DNA of 64,000 nucleotides from Bacteroidota bacterium. GTDB lineage: Bacteria > Bacteroidota > Bacteroidia > Bacteroidales > JACABE01. The stretch's first letter is position 1. Each line of letters opens with the position of its first letter. Under the pieces are notes generated by a model that was not told the origin of the DNA, made no database searches, and saw nothing but the letters and a program-made list of their open reading frames with translations. The stretch lies in the NCBI GenBank assembly GCA_026391675.1, contig JAPLDQ010000034.1:32720-96719 (forward strand), read 5' to 3'. This document shows positions 18,733 through 27,287 of the stretch, in pieces. The position numbers and the translations under genes are program-made.

Positions 18733-19989
18733 ATGACAAAACACGACATTGAAATCATGTCGCCCGTTGGCTCTTACGAGGCATTGATGGCAGCCATACA
18801 GGGCGGTGCCAATGCGGTTTATTTTGGGGTCGGGCAACTGAACATGAGGGCAAAGTCTTCCAATAATTTCAGCATTGAGGATTTAATAGAAATTTGCAGG
18901 ATTTGCAAAGAAAACAATATCAAATCTTATCTTACAGTAAATACCATCATCTACAATCACGAAACCGACGAAATGCGGACAATAGTGGATGCTGCAAAGA
19001 AATATGGCGTCACTGCCATTATTGCTTCGGATATGGCGGTAATCGGCTATGCCAGCAGCATCGGTATGGAAATTCATATCTCCACCCAATGCAATATCAC
19101 CAATATTGAAGCGGTAAAATTTTATGCAAAATTTGCTGATGTTATGGTTACTGCCCGCGAACTGAGTTTGCAGCAGGTGGCTGATATCTGCAGAATTATT
19201 GAAGACGAACAGATAAAAGGACCCAATGGTGAACTCATCAAAATCGAAGTTTTCGCTCACGGGGCCTTATGCATGGCTGTTTCAGGTAAATGCTACCTCA
19301 GCCTTGATAACCTTAATTCTTCTGCCAACCGCGGTGCCTGCCTCCAGGTTTGCCGCAGACCTTATCATGTAACTGATAAAGACGGAGGTATTGAACTGGA
19401 GGTTGACAATGAATACATTATGTCGCCCAAGGATTTGAAAACCATAGATTTTCTGGATAAAATCCTCAAAGCCGGCGTAAGGGTACTCAAAATAGAAGGC
19501 CGTGGCCGTTCACCGGAATACGTAAAAACGGTGACCCAATGTTACCGCGAAGCTGCTGATGCTTATTTTGACGGAACATACACTGAAGAAAATATTGCAT
19601 TATGGACGGCACGACTGGAATCCGTTTACAACCGCGGTTTCTGGGATGGTTATTATTTAGGCCGCAAAACAGGTGAATGGACCAAAGGACATGGCTCTCA
19701 GGCAACAAAAAGGAAAGTTTATGTCGGCAAGATTACCAATTATTTCGCCAATTTAAAAGTTGCAGAAGTTAAAATTGAAACCCACTCATTACAGCTGGGC
19801 GACGAAATACATATCATTGGCCCTACTACAGGAGTTTATGAAGATAAAATCAGCGAAATCCGTGTTGAACTGCAGGCAGTTAACGAAGCAGTTAAGGGCA
19901 TCAGTTGCTCCATCCCGGTAAATGATGTGGTAAGAAGGCAGGATAAATTGTATAAGATAGTGGATAATTTGGAAGACGGTGAGTTTTAG
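18733..19989 (+). CDS. U32-family protein (TrhP/YegQ-like)
   Basis: 418 residues from ATG at 18733; a TTG two codons upstream is an alternative start. The N-terminus EIMSPVGSYEALMAAIQGGANAVYFGV and the core SVNRGACLQVCRRPY-like segment (SANRGACLQVCRRPY) with LSLDNLNSS and ISTQCNITN are typical of U32 proteins. Many of these are now linked to prephenate-dependent tRNA or rRNA hydroxylation (TrhP, RlhA) rather than proteolysis. Iron-sulfur cysteines are plausible at C185 and C195 (AHGALCMAVSGKCYLS). The C-terminal beta domain (about 330-418) matches the longer YegQ-like form. Which RNA it modifies cannot be told here. Confidence 0.8.
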   Translation: MTKHDIEIMSPVGSYEALMAAIQGGANAVYFGVGQLNMRAKSSNNFSIEDLIEICRICKENNIKSYLTVNTIIYNHETDEMRTIVDAAKKYGVTAIIASDMAVIGYASSIGMEIHISTQCNITNIEAVKFYAKFADVMVTARELSLQQVADICRIIEDEQIKGPNGELIKIEVFAHGALCMAVSGKCYLSLDNLNSSANRGACLQVCRRPYHVTDKDGGIELEVDNEYIMSPKDLKTIDFLDKILKAGVRVLKIEGRGRSPEYVKTVTQCYREAADAYFDGTYTEENIALWTARLESVYNRGFWDGYYLGRKTGEWTKGHGSQATKRKVYVGKITNYFANLKVAEVKIETHSLQLGDEIHIIGPTTGVYEDKISEIRVELQAVNEAVKGISCSIPVNDVVRRQDKLYKIVDNLEDGEF

Positions 19990-20075
19990 TTATTGGTTAT
20001 TGGGTTATTAAGTTATTAAGTTAATAGGTTAATATTGTATAAAAATAGGATAAAAAACAGAAGTGAAAAATTATA

Positions 20076-20921
20076 ATGCAATTATTTAATTTCCATACCC
20101 ACACACATTACTGCGATGGCAGCGCCGAACCGGAAGCTTATGTAAAACAAGCTATTCAGCTTGGCTTTAGTACGCTTGGGTTTTCAGGACATGCACCCAT
20201 TCCGTTCAAAAACGAATTTGCCATCAAAGAAGTGGAATTGCAGAATTATTGCGAAAGCATACGGAGTTTAAAAACTAAATACGCTGACAAAATCAAGATT
20301 TATCTTGCGCTCGAAATAGATTATATCCCTGGTTTTACAAAAGATTTTTCAGCATTCAATACTGAATGCAAGCTTGATTATACCATAGGTTCTGTACATC
20401 TGGTTGTAAATCCCGAGAACAACATCCGCTGGTTTATTGATGGTGGAAATACCGACACCTATGATAATGGCCTGCAGCTTGCATTTCACAATGATATCAG
20501 AACAGCCGTTAAAGCCTATTATCATCAGATCAATAGTATGATACTTACTCAAAAGCCTGATATTATCGGCCATTTCGATAAAATAAAGATGAACAACAAA
20601 AACAGGTTTTTCACCCAGAATGAAAAATGGTATATGGATTTGGTGATGGAATCCCTTGATATTATAAAATCACAACAAAGTATTGTTGAGGTTAATACCA
20701 GAGGCTTGTATAAAAAGCGTTCTGATGAGCTTTTCCCAAGCCTGCCTATCTTAATGGAAATGCAGCGACTGAACATTCCGATTACCATTAGTGCCGATGC
20801 CCATAAACCTGAAGAACTGGATTTGCTTTTTCAAGAAACAGCCGGCCAGCTTAAAGAAATCGGATATGCTAACGTCATGGTCTTTGATGGTAAAGCCTGG
20901 AATGAAGTGGCAATAAAATAA
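20076..20921 (+). CDS. PHP-domain histidinol-phosphatase family protein
   Basis: A 281-residue metal-dependent phosphoesterase. The metal ligands are visible as FHTHTHYCDG at the N-terminus, LALEIDYIPG, GSVHLV, IGHFDKI and ISADAHKPEEL. This pattern fits the HisK-type histidinol-phosphatase group of the PHP superfamily. No other his gene is nearby, so a different phosphomonoester substrate is possible. It is 86 bases downstream of the U32 gene, with an A/T-rich repetitive spacer (TTATTGGGTTATTAAG), and may be cotranscribed with it. Confidence 0.8.
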   Translation: MQLFNFHTHTHYCDGSAEPEAYVKQAIQLGFSTLGFSGHAPIPFKNEFAIKEVELQNYCESIRSLKTKYADKIKIYLALEIDYIPGFTKDFSAFNTECKLDYTIGSVHLVVNPENNIRWFIDGGNTDTYDNGLQLAFHNDIRTAVKAYYHQINSMILTQKPDIIGHFDKIKMNNKNRFFTQNEKWYMDLVMESLDIIKSQQSIVEVNTRGLYKKRSDELFPSLPILMEMQRLNIPITISADAHKPEELDLLFQETAGQLKEIGYANVMVFDGKAWNEVAIK

Positions 20922-20967
20922 TCATAAAAAAACATTTCTATTAAATAAATTCCTATTTTTGCATTGA

Positions 20968-21125
20968 ATTGGTTTCCACAATGGAATCAAAAGGGAAACG
21001 GGTGCAAGTCCCGTACAGTTCCCGCTGCTGTAAGCGCTGTTATTTTTTCAACATTCTTGCCACTGTCCGCATATTAAGGATGGGAAGGCGTTTGGAAAAA
21101 GCGTAAGTCAGAAGACCTGCCTGTT
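20968..21125 (+). promoter_or_regulatory. Cobalamin (adenosylcobalamin-class) riboswitch
   Basis: The conserved core can be read in order: GGTTTCC, AAAGGGAAACGGGTGCAAGTC, CCCGCTGCTGTAA, CACTGTCC, GGGAAGGCG and the B12 box AAGTCAGAAGACCTGCC (21105-21122). A -7 element, TATTTTTG, lies just upstream (20954-20961). It precedes four transport-related genes, so when B12 is bound it should switch them off. The expression platform between 21126 and 21254 contains only weak hairpins, and I could not decide between terminator and translational control. Confidence 0.95.
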
Positions 21126-21254
21126 CAAAACGAATTATTCAAAGCTTTCGGGTAAAAAGCAAGAATGAAACTGATAGTCGCATCTATTTTTTTCAGTCAA
21201 AATTTTCCGAAGTTTTTGAGTTTATTTATTTATCATATTAAACTTTAAAAACAA

Positions 21255-22265
21255 ATGACAAAAAATTATTCTTTTATGTTATTGATAGCATGTCTATTGC
21301 TATTCATGAGTGCTAATCCGGCAAAATCTCAAACAACCGCTACTTTTGATAATTTATCACTTACTCCCAACTCATTCTGGAATGGAAGTGACAATAGCGG
21401 CGGATTTACCAATGCAGGATATTTTTTCGAAAACAGCTATACTGATTATGGCGGAGGAATGTACGCCTGGTATGGATTTGCCTATTCCAATATGAGCGAT
21501 ACCATTACAACAGGATATACCAATCAGTTTTCGGCTATTTGTGGCAAAGGGGCTTTGAATTCAGTTAATTATGCAGTTTCCTATGTTAATTATGACTGGG
21601 CCAATAATTATGCGATGCAACCCAATATGATACGTTTTTCCAGTCCTAAAACTATTAGCGGAATTTATGTTACAAATAATACCTACGCATATTATTCTAT
21701 GTTAAATGGTGACGGAACGCTGGCAAAAAAATTCGGCGGAAGCAGCGGTAATGACCCCGATTGGTTTAAACTGCAGATAAAAGGCTATCATAATGGAAAT
21801 ATAACAGATAGCGTAAATTTCTATCTGGCCGATTTTCGTTTTGCAAACAATTCTCAGGATTACATTGTTAAAACATGGAAATGGGTCGATTTGTCGACGC
21901 TTGGAAGTATCGACAGTCTTAGCTTTGGTTTGCTGTCATCAGATAACGGAGCCTATGGAATGAATACTCCTGCATATTTTTGTATGGATAATTTTAACGG
22001 AAGTGTTGTATCTGTAAAAGAAACTTCTGATAAAACAGTCAGCATTTACCCTAATCCCTGCTCAGATTACCTTCATATCAATTTAATTATGGATAATAAT
22101 TCAACTAAACTGTCTTTAACTGATATTTCGGGCAAGGAAGTACTCAGTAAATTTATTACGTCAGATGAAATTGATATGGATTTATCATCATTATCAAAAG
22201 GAATTTATTTTGTAAAAATTGTAAACGAAAAATCCAGCTATTTCAACAAAATAATTAAAAATTAA
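21255..22265 (+). CDS. DUF4465-like surface protein with T9SS sorting domain, B12 locus
   Basis: 336 residues with signal peptide 1-25 (ANPAKSQ). The body (about 28-250) is a beta-rich jelly-roll type: ATFDNLSLTPNSFWNGSDNS, then GFAYSNMSDTITTGYTNQFSA and a late CMDNF. This matches DUF4465 proteins, which often follow cobalamin riboswitches in Bacteroidota. Residues about 258-336 are a type A T9SS domain (VSIYPNPCSDYLHINL, LSKGIYFVKI). It should sit on the cell surface and help capture cobalamin or a cobamide-protein complex. That role is inferred from its place directly under the riboswitch and from the BtuH-type B12 binders of gut Bacteroidota. Confidence 0.82.
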   Translation: MTKNYSFMLLIACLLLFMSANPAKSQTTATFDNLSLTPNSFWNGSDNSGGFTNAGYFFENSYTDYGGGMYAWYGFAYSNMSDTITTGYTNQFSAICGKGALNSVNYAVSYVNYDWANNYAMQPNMIRFSSPKTISGIYVTNNTYAYYSMLNGDGTLAKKFGGSSGNDPDWFKLQIKGYHNGNITDSVNFYLADFRFANNSQDYIVKTWKWVDLSTLGSIDSLSFGLLSSDNGAYGMNTPAYFCMDNFNGSVVSVKETSDKTVSIYPNPCSDYLHINLIMDNNSTKLSLTDISGKEVLSKFITSDEIDMDLSSLSKGIYFVKIVNEKSSYFNKIIKN

Positions 22266-22268
22266 AAG

Positions 22269-23273
22269 ATGCAAAAAAACTTATATATCCTTGTTTTTCT
22301 TTTGTTTACTCTTCAGTTATGGGCACAATATCCACCTGCTGCCGGGCAAATTGGTTCAACTGCAATTTCAAAAGATACCAATATTTTTATTGAATGGGCA
22401 AACAGCTGTTCGATTTCAAGAGGTTATATAAATATCAGCGATAGCAGTTTTGAAGATCCTGATAATCCGGGAACAAACAGAGCTTCTTACGGTAATGCTT
22501 CAGATGCTTGCGGTATAGCTGATAATAATGCGGTAAGCCTTGGTGATCATGGCATGGCTGTACTCAGCTTTGCACATCCCATCGCAAATGGCCCGGGATT
22601 TGATTTTGTTGTTTTCGAAAATTCCTTTGATGATAATTATCTCGAACTTGCTTTTGTTGAAGTGAGTTCCGATGGGATACATTTTGTGCGCTTTCCATCA
22701 GTATCCTTAACGCAAACCAATACCCAGATTCAAAGTTTCGGAACGCTGGATGCAACAAAACTGCATAATCTGGCAGGTAAATACAGGGTTTTGTACGGTA
22801 CACCCTTCGATTTAAGCGAATTACAGGACAGTTCAGCTATTGATATCATGCATATTACCCATATAAGGATAGTTGATGTTATTGGTTCCATTGCAGAAGC
22901 ATATTCTACTCATGATTCGCAGGGCCATATTGTCAATGATCCCTTTCCAACACCATTTTGGACAAGCGGTTTCGATCTGGATGCAGTAGGCGTTATTAAT
23001 AATTCAATAAATACCGGTATAGAAGTTAATAATCCGTCAAAAACAGAAATTACCATTTTCCCAAATCCGGCTATTGATTACATAACTATACAAGGTTTGT
23101 CATCAACTGTAAATTATATTCAGATTACAGATGCTTACGGAAAAATTGTAAAACAATCCAATTTCAGTTCATCATCAAAAATTAATCTTGAAAATATTTC
23201 TAAAGGATTGTATTGCATATTATTATATGAAAATAATAAATTGTTGAAATCCATTAAGTTTTTAAAAAAATAG
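22269..23273 (+). CDS. Second T9SS-sorted surface protein of the B12 locus
   Basis: 334 residues, starting 4 bases after the previous gene. Signal peptide 1-19 (LQLWAQ). The domain at about 30-245 contains NAVSLGDHGMAVLSF, GPGFDFVVFENSF, LAFVEVSSDG and SGFDLDAVGVIN, a beta-sandwich family also seen in other secreted proteins of Bacteroidota. A type A T9SS domain follows (ITIFPNPAIDYITIQG, ISKGLYCILLYENNK). It is a partner of the DUF4465-like protein in a riboswitch-controlled operon and so probably a surface component of B12 capture. No enzymatic motif is visible. Confidence 0.75.
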   Translation: MQKNLYILVFLLFTLQLWAQYPPAAGQIGSTAISKDTNIFIEWANSCSISRGYINISDSSFEDPDNPGTNRASYGNASDACGIADNNAVSLGDHGMAVLSFAHPIANGPGFDFVVFENSFDDNYLELAFVEVSSDGIHFVRFPSVSLTQTNTQIQSFGTLDATKLHNLAGKYRVLYGTPFDLSELQDSSAIDIMHITHIRIVDVIGSIAEAYSTHDSQGHIVNDPFPTPFWTSGFDLDAVGVINNSINTGIEVNNPSKTEITIFPNPAIDYITIQGLSSTVNYIQITDAYGKIVKQSNFSSSSKINLENISKGLYCILLYENNKLLKSIKFLKK

Positions 23274-23299
23274 AATTATATCTGAATGATTATATTAAG

Positions 23300-23380
23300 A
23301 AATCTGCCAGATTTGTAGCATATAGATTAATGAAAACTTGCAATTTTTAGTAAATAATCAGATAAAAATCTGGTAAATGG
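23300..23380. repeat. REP pair (BIME-like) unit 1 of the RAYT element
   Basis: AAATCTGCCAGATTT (23300-23314), about 50 bases of A/T-rich spacer, then a decayed inverse copy AAAATCTGGTAAATGG. It is homologous along its length with units 2 and 3. Confidence 0.8.
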
Positions 23381-23399
23381 AAAGGAAATTGATACTAAA

Positions 23400-23481
23400 A
23401 AATCTGCCAGATTTAAAGTAATTATATTTGTTGAAACTTTTAATTATTCAATAAGGAAAAAAATAAAAAACTGGCAGATTT
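23400..23481. repeat. REP pair (BIME-like) unit 2 of the RAYT element
   Basis: AAATCTGCCAGATTT (23400-23414) and the inverse copy AAACTGGCAGATTT (23468-23481), ending 17 bases before the transposase ATG. Confidence 0.8.
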
Positions 23482-23498
23482 GAAAAAGAACAAAAACA

Positions 23499-24137
23499 AT
23501 GAAAACAAAAAATACTGTTGCATTAGAAGCAGAAAATTTCTATCATATTTATAATCGGGGAAATAATGGTGAAAGTCTTTTCTTCCATGCTGATAATTAT
23601 AAGTTTTTTTTAGTAAAATTAAATGATTATTTAGCTGATTTCTTAATAATCCATGCATTTTGTTTGTTAAATAATCATTTCCATTTACTCGTTGAAATTA
23701 AGCATGAAGATGTCATCAAAGAAGAAATAAAACTAAAAAGAGAACATAATAAATTAAAAGTTTATCTTGAAAATTCAGTTGAAGTTATAGTAAGTAAACA
23801 ATTTCAATTCTTTTTTATTTCTTACGCAAAATCAATAAATAAAATGCGTGAAAGACATGGAAGTCTTTTTGAAAAACCATTTAAGAGAAAGTGGGTAATG
23901 AATAAAGAATATTATAAAAATATGATGTACTATATTCATAGAAATATGATTTTTCATGGATATGATGTTGATTATAAAGATTATCCATGGAGTTCTTATT
24001 CTAAAATATTAGAAGAGCGAAAATCAAATCTCCCAAAATCTTATATTTTAAAACATTTTACCAGTAAAGAGAACTTTATTGATTTTCATAGCAATGGTAA
24101 TGATTTGGAGCCATTTATGGATGCAATTATAGATTAA
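23499..24137 (+). CDS. REP-associated tyrosine transposase (RAYT, Y1/HUH)
   Basis: A 212-residue IS200/IS605-like Y1 transposase of the RAYT kind. The N-terminus FYHIYNRGNNGESLFF and the HUH motif LLNNHFHLLVEI (His-Phe-His) are diagnostic. The probable catalytic Tyr is in FFISYAKSINKMRERHGSLFEKPFKRK, followed by the usual YIHRNMIFHG and YPWSSYSKIL. It is flanked on both sides by its presumed substrates, palindromic AAATCTGCCAGATTT units (two upstream, one downstream). It sits between the secreted B12 proteins and the BtuB-like receptor gene, in the same orientation, so it may be read through from the riboswitch promoter. Confidence 0.9.
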   Translation: MKTKNTVALEAENFYHIYNRGNNGESLFFHADNYKFFLVKLNDYLADFLIIHAFCLLNNHFHLLVEIKHEDVIKEEIKLKREHNKLKVYLENSVEVIVSKQFQFFFISYAKSINKMRERHGSLFEKPFKRKWVMNKEYYKNMMYYIHRNMIFHGYDVDYKDYPWSSYSKILEERKSNLPKSYILKHFTSKENFIDFHSNGNDLEPFMDAIID

Positions 24138-24148
24138 ACATAATTACA

Positions 24149-24230
24149 AAATCTGCCAGATTTGAAGCATATATATTCGAGAAAACATGCTATTTTACTG
24201 TAAATAAATAGATAAAAATCTGGCAGATTT
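24149..24230. repeat. REP pair (BIME-like) unit 3 of the RAYT element
   Basis: AAATCTGCCAGATTT (24149-24163) and a perfect inverse copy AAATCTGGCAGATTT (24216-24230) separated by 52 bases. This is the best-preserved unit, 12 bases after the transposase stop and 20 bases before the receptor ATG. Confidence 0.85.
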
Positions 24231-24250
24231 GGAAAGAAAAAACTTAAAAA

Positions 24251-26185
24251 ATGAGGTATCGTTTAATTTTAGTAGTTTTTTTGTTCGTTCAGCTATTATT
24301 ACTGAATGTTCAGGGCTATTCCCAGAAATTGAAAGATACACTCACCATAACTGGTGTCACCATTTCCGAAAAACGCTTAAATCCTTTACAGGGACTTAAA
24401 ACCAGCAAAATAGATTCGCTTACTATACAAAATCAGATAGCTTCTTCTCTTTCTGATTTACTATCATTACATTCATCTGTTTTTATGAAAACTTACGGAC
24501 AAGGAGGCTTGTCAACCGCTTCTTTCAGAGGTACATCAGCTTCACATACCCCTGTATTATGGAACGATGTTGCGATAAATTCACCGATGCTGAGTCAAAT
24601 GGACTTTTCGATGCTTCCTGTTTTTTTTATGGATGATATTCAGTTGCTGTTTGGAGGCAGCTCGCTGATAAATAATAGTGGAGGACTTGGTGGCAGCATC
24701 AACATCGAAAATAAAATTTCAAAAGATAAACTCAAAGTGAGCTATATACAGCAAATTGGAAGTTTTTCATCGTATGGATCATACCTGGATATTGCAATAG
24801 GAAATGGGAATTTTAATAGCCGGAGTCGTATTATGTATCACACAGCTGCCAATGACTTCAGTTTTAAAAACAATACAGCCGGCAACGGAGAATATCCCAT
24901 AGAAATCAGAAAAGATGCCGGATTTAAACAATATGGGTATTTGCAGGAATTCTATTTTCAGACAAAACAAAATGATGAAATCGGCATAAGATTCTGGTTA
25001 CAGCAAAATGACAGGGATATCCCCCAACCATTGGTTGTATTCCCTATTGAAGAAAATGAACATCAAAAAAACAAGCTTTTCCGTGGAAGTGCCAACTGGA
25101 AACATTATCAGGGAAAAGGAAAACTCGAATGCAATATAGCCTATGTGTATGATTACCTGAACTATACTAACAAAATTGCCTTCATAAATTCAGATAACCG
25201 AAGTAATACATTGGCAGCAAATCTTAAATACCGCTATGCCATTTCGAATTTAACAACTTTAAATACAGGTATTTCCAATGATTATTACCGTATCAATTCA
25301 AATAATTATGATGGCATCAAAACACGCAATCAACTATCAGTATTTGCAGGAATTACCTCAACATTATGGAAACGTTTGGATGTAAATGCTGCACTGCGAA
25401 AAGAAATTACCGATAAAACTTTTCAACCCGTTTTACCTTCCTTTGGAATTGATTATCATTTACTTAAAAATAATTCGTTTATCCTTAAAGCACATATTTC
25501 AAGGAATTATCATCTGCCATCACTCAACGATTTGTACTGGTCACCCGGTGGAAATCCTGACCTTTTACCCGAAAGTGGGTTGTCAATGGAAAGCGGTATA
25601 AATTATACTATTGCAAAACAAAAGCATTTTCAGCTGAACACTGAAATCTGTTATTTCTATACCCGTATAACTGACTGGATTTTATGGCAACCCGACCCTG
25701 TTTTCAGGTATTGGACACCCATGAATCTGAAAGAAGTAAGTTCGCAGGGGATGGAATATAATGCCACATTGCAATATCAGCTAAATTCAGTTATTTTCAG
25801 GTTGAATGCCATGTATTCCTATACATCGGCACATAATCTGAAACCTATAAACCAAAACGACAATACGGTTGACAAACAATTGATTTACACACCTATGCAT
25901 GCCTGTAATACAAACTTAAGATGTGATTGGAAACAATATTTTTTAGCAATAACAACGCATTATACCGGCAAACGGTTTACCAATACTTCCAACACCCGCT
26001 ATATGCCTGCTTATCAGCTGACTGATCTGTCATTAGGATTAATTTTCCCTTTAAAAAATAGCAGTTTATCGGCACAACTCAATGTAAATAATCTGTTTGA
26101 CATAGATTATCAGGCGATTGCATGGCAGCCTATGCCTGGTAGCAATATGGAAATACTGTTAAAATATAATTTTCTGAAAAAATGA
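24251..26185 (+). CDS. btuB: BtuB-like TonB-dependent vitamin B12 receptor
   Basis: A 644-residue outer-membrane receptor with signal peptide 1-24 (GYSQ). The N-terminal plug (about 40-160) contains LSSLHSSVFMKTYGQGGLSTASFRGTSASHTPVLWN-like segments and GGSSLINNSGGLGGSINIEN. A 22-strand-type barrel follows, with alternating aromatic strands, LPSLNDLYW, NPDLLPESG and a C-terminal strand ending MEILLKYNFLKK. The length and its pairing with a BtuG-like lipoprotein, downstream of a cobalamin riboswitch, indicate B12 import. It overlaps the next gene by 4 bases (ATGA). The inner-membrane BtuCD and BtuF genes are not in the window. Confidence 0.87.
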   Translation: MRYRLILVVFLFVQLLLLNVQGYSQKLKDTLTITGVTISEKRLNPLQGLKTSKIDSLTIQNQIASSLSDLLSLHSSVFMKTYGQGGLSTASFRGTSASHTPVLWNDVAINSPMLSQMDFSMLPVFFMDDIQLLFGGSSLINNSGGLGGSINIENKISKDKLKVSYIQQIGSFSSYGSYLDIAIGNGNFNSRSRIMYHTAANDFSFKNNTAGNGEYPIEIRKDAGFKQYGYLQEFYFQTKQNDEIGIRFWLQQNDRDIPQPLVVFPIEENEHQKNKLFRGSANWKHYQGKGKLECNIAYVYDYLNYTNKIAFINSDNRSNTLAANLKYRYAISNLTTLNTGISNDYYRINSNNYDGIKTRNQLSVFAGITSTLWKRLDVNAALRKEITDKTFQPVLPSFGIDYHLLKNNSFILKAHISRNYHLPSLNDLYWSPGGNPDLLPESGLSMESGINYTIAKQKHFQLNTEICYFYTRITDWILWQPDPVFRYWTPMNLKEVSSQGMEYNATLQYQLNSVIFRLNAMYSYTSAHNLKPINQNDNTVDKQLIYTPMHACNTNLRCDWKQYFLAITTHYTGKRFTNTSNTRYMPAYQLTDLSLGLIFPLKNSSLSAQLNVNNLFDIDYQAIAWQPMPGSNMEILLKYNFLKK

Positions 26186-27252
26186 TGCCTAAACTAAATT
26201 ATGCTATCCCGTTTTTGTGTGTTTTATTGCTGTTTTCATGCAGCAAGGATAAGGAATTTGGTGAAGTAAATACCGAAAATACAGATTATATTTATGGCAA
26301 GGGTGTTTTTATTGTGAACGAAGGCAATTACACCAATGGCAACGGCTCCGTTTCCTTTTATAATTTTTATACCCATAAGATATATAACGGAATATTTGAA
26401 ACCGTTAATAAGCGTCCATTGGGCGATGTGCCTGTATCCATGGAAATTATAAATGGGTTAATCTATATTACGGTTAACAATTCAGCTAAGCTTGAGGTAG
26501 TGAGTCCAGATGATTTTAAATCTGTTAAAACAATTACTGGTATGACTTCGCCTCGTTTTATTCTTCACATCAGTAATAAAAAAGCCTATATTTCCGATCT
26601 CAGAAGTAATTATATCAGCGTACTTAATTTGGAAACCAATACGATAAGCAAAAAAATATGGTGCGGCAAATCTACCGACAGAATGCTGAAATACAATAAC
26701 AGGGTATTTGTCTGCAACTGGTCGGAATATTACATACAAGCACCTAATAATACAATTCAGGTCATTGATTGTGATAATGATATACTGATTGATTCTGTAA
26801 AAGTAGGAAAAGAACCCAACAGCATGGTTATTGATAATCAAAACCATCTATGGGTGCTCAGCAGCGGAGGTTATAACAATGAAGAAATCCCGGAACTCAA
26901 CTGTATCAATGTAAATACCCTGCAAATCGAAAAAAAGATACTGTTTGCCAGCAAATACCTTTCTCCTTCAAGTCTGAGTATCAATCAAAACAGGGATAGT
27001 TTATGGTATATCAACACCCATATTTACGCGATGTCAATCCTTGATAATCAATTACCGGCATTGCCGCTTATAATTAAGAAAACCCGCAATTTTTACAGCA
27101 TGGATGTTAATCCTCAGCAAAAAGAACTGATTATTTCAGATGCCATAGATTACAATCAGAATGGTTATGTGTATCGCTTTTCAATGAATGGAAATGTAAT
27201 AGACTCTCTCAGAGCCGGAATTATCCCGGGATATTTCTGTTTTACGAAATAA
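26182..27252 (+). CDS. BtuG-like beta-propeller surface lipoprotein
   Basis: A 356-residue lipoprotein. The lipobox LFSC puts the lipidated Cys at 20, followed by SKDKE, a charged stretch of the kind that sends Bacteroidota lipoproteins to the surface. The rest is a YncE-type seven-bladed propeller (FIVNEGNYTNGNGSVSFYN, VPVSMEIINGLIYITVNNS, VGKEPNSMVIDNQNHLWVLSSGG). In Bacteroides the propeller lipoprotein BtuG caps BtuB and binds B12 very tightly, and the start of this gene overlaps the btuB stop. High-affinity B12 binding is therefore expected but inferred. Confidence 0.83.
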   Translation: MMPKLNYAIPFLCVLLLFSCSKDKEFGEVNTENTDYIYGKGVFIVNEGNYTNGNGSVSFYNFYTHKIYNGIFETVNKRPLGDVPVSMEIINGLIYITVNNSAKLEVVSPDDFKSVKTITGMTSPRFILHISNKKAYISDLRSNYISVLNLETNTISKKIWCGKSTDRMLKYNNRVFVCNWSEYYIQAPNNTIQVIDCDNDILIDSVKVGKEPNSMVIDNQNHLWVLSSGGYNNEEIPELNCINVNTLQIEKKILFASKYLSPSSLSINQNRDSLWYINTHIYAMSILDNQLPALPLIIKKTRNFYSMDVNPQQKELIISDAIDYNQNGYVYRFSMNGNVIDSLRAGIIPGYFCFTK

Positions 27253-27287
27253 ATCGGCGTTTTAAAGTAAGAATTTAACGGCAGTAC

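Noticed and set aside
19989..20031. GTTATTGGGTTATTAAG-type repeats, also in inverse near 17162-17191
   Set aside because: Low-complexity A/T repeats; the alignment between the two sites is poor, so no shared element can be claimed.
23300..24230. CRISPR array from the repeated AAATCTGCCAGATTT
   Set aside because: The palindromes are paired with inverse copies, spacers between copies are themselves homologous, and the neighbour is a RAYT transposase, not cas genes.
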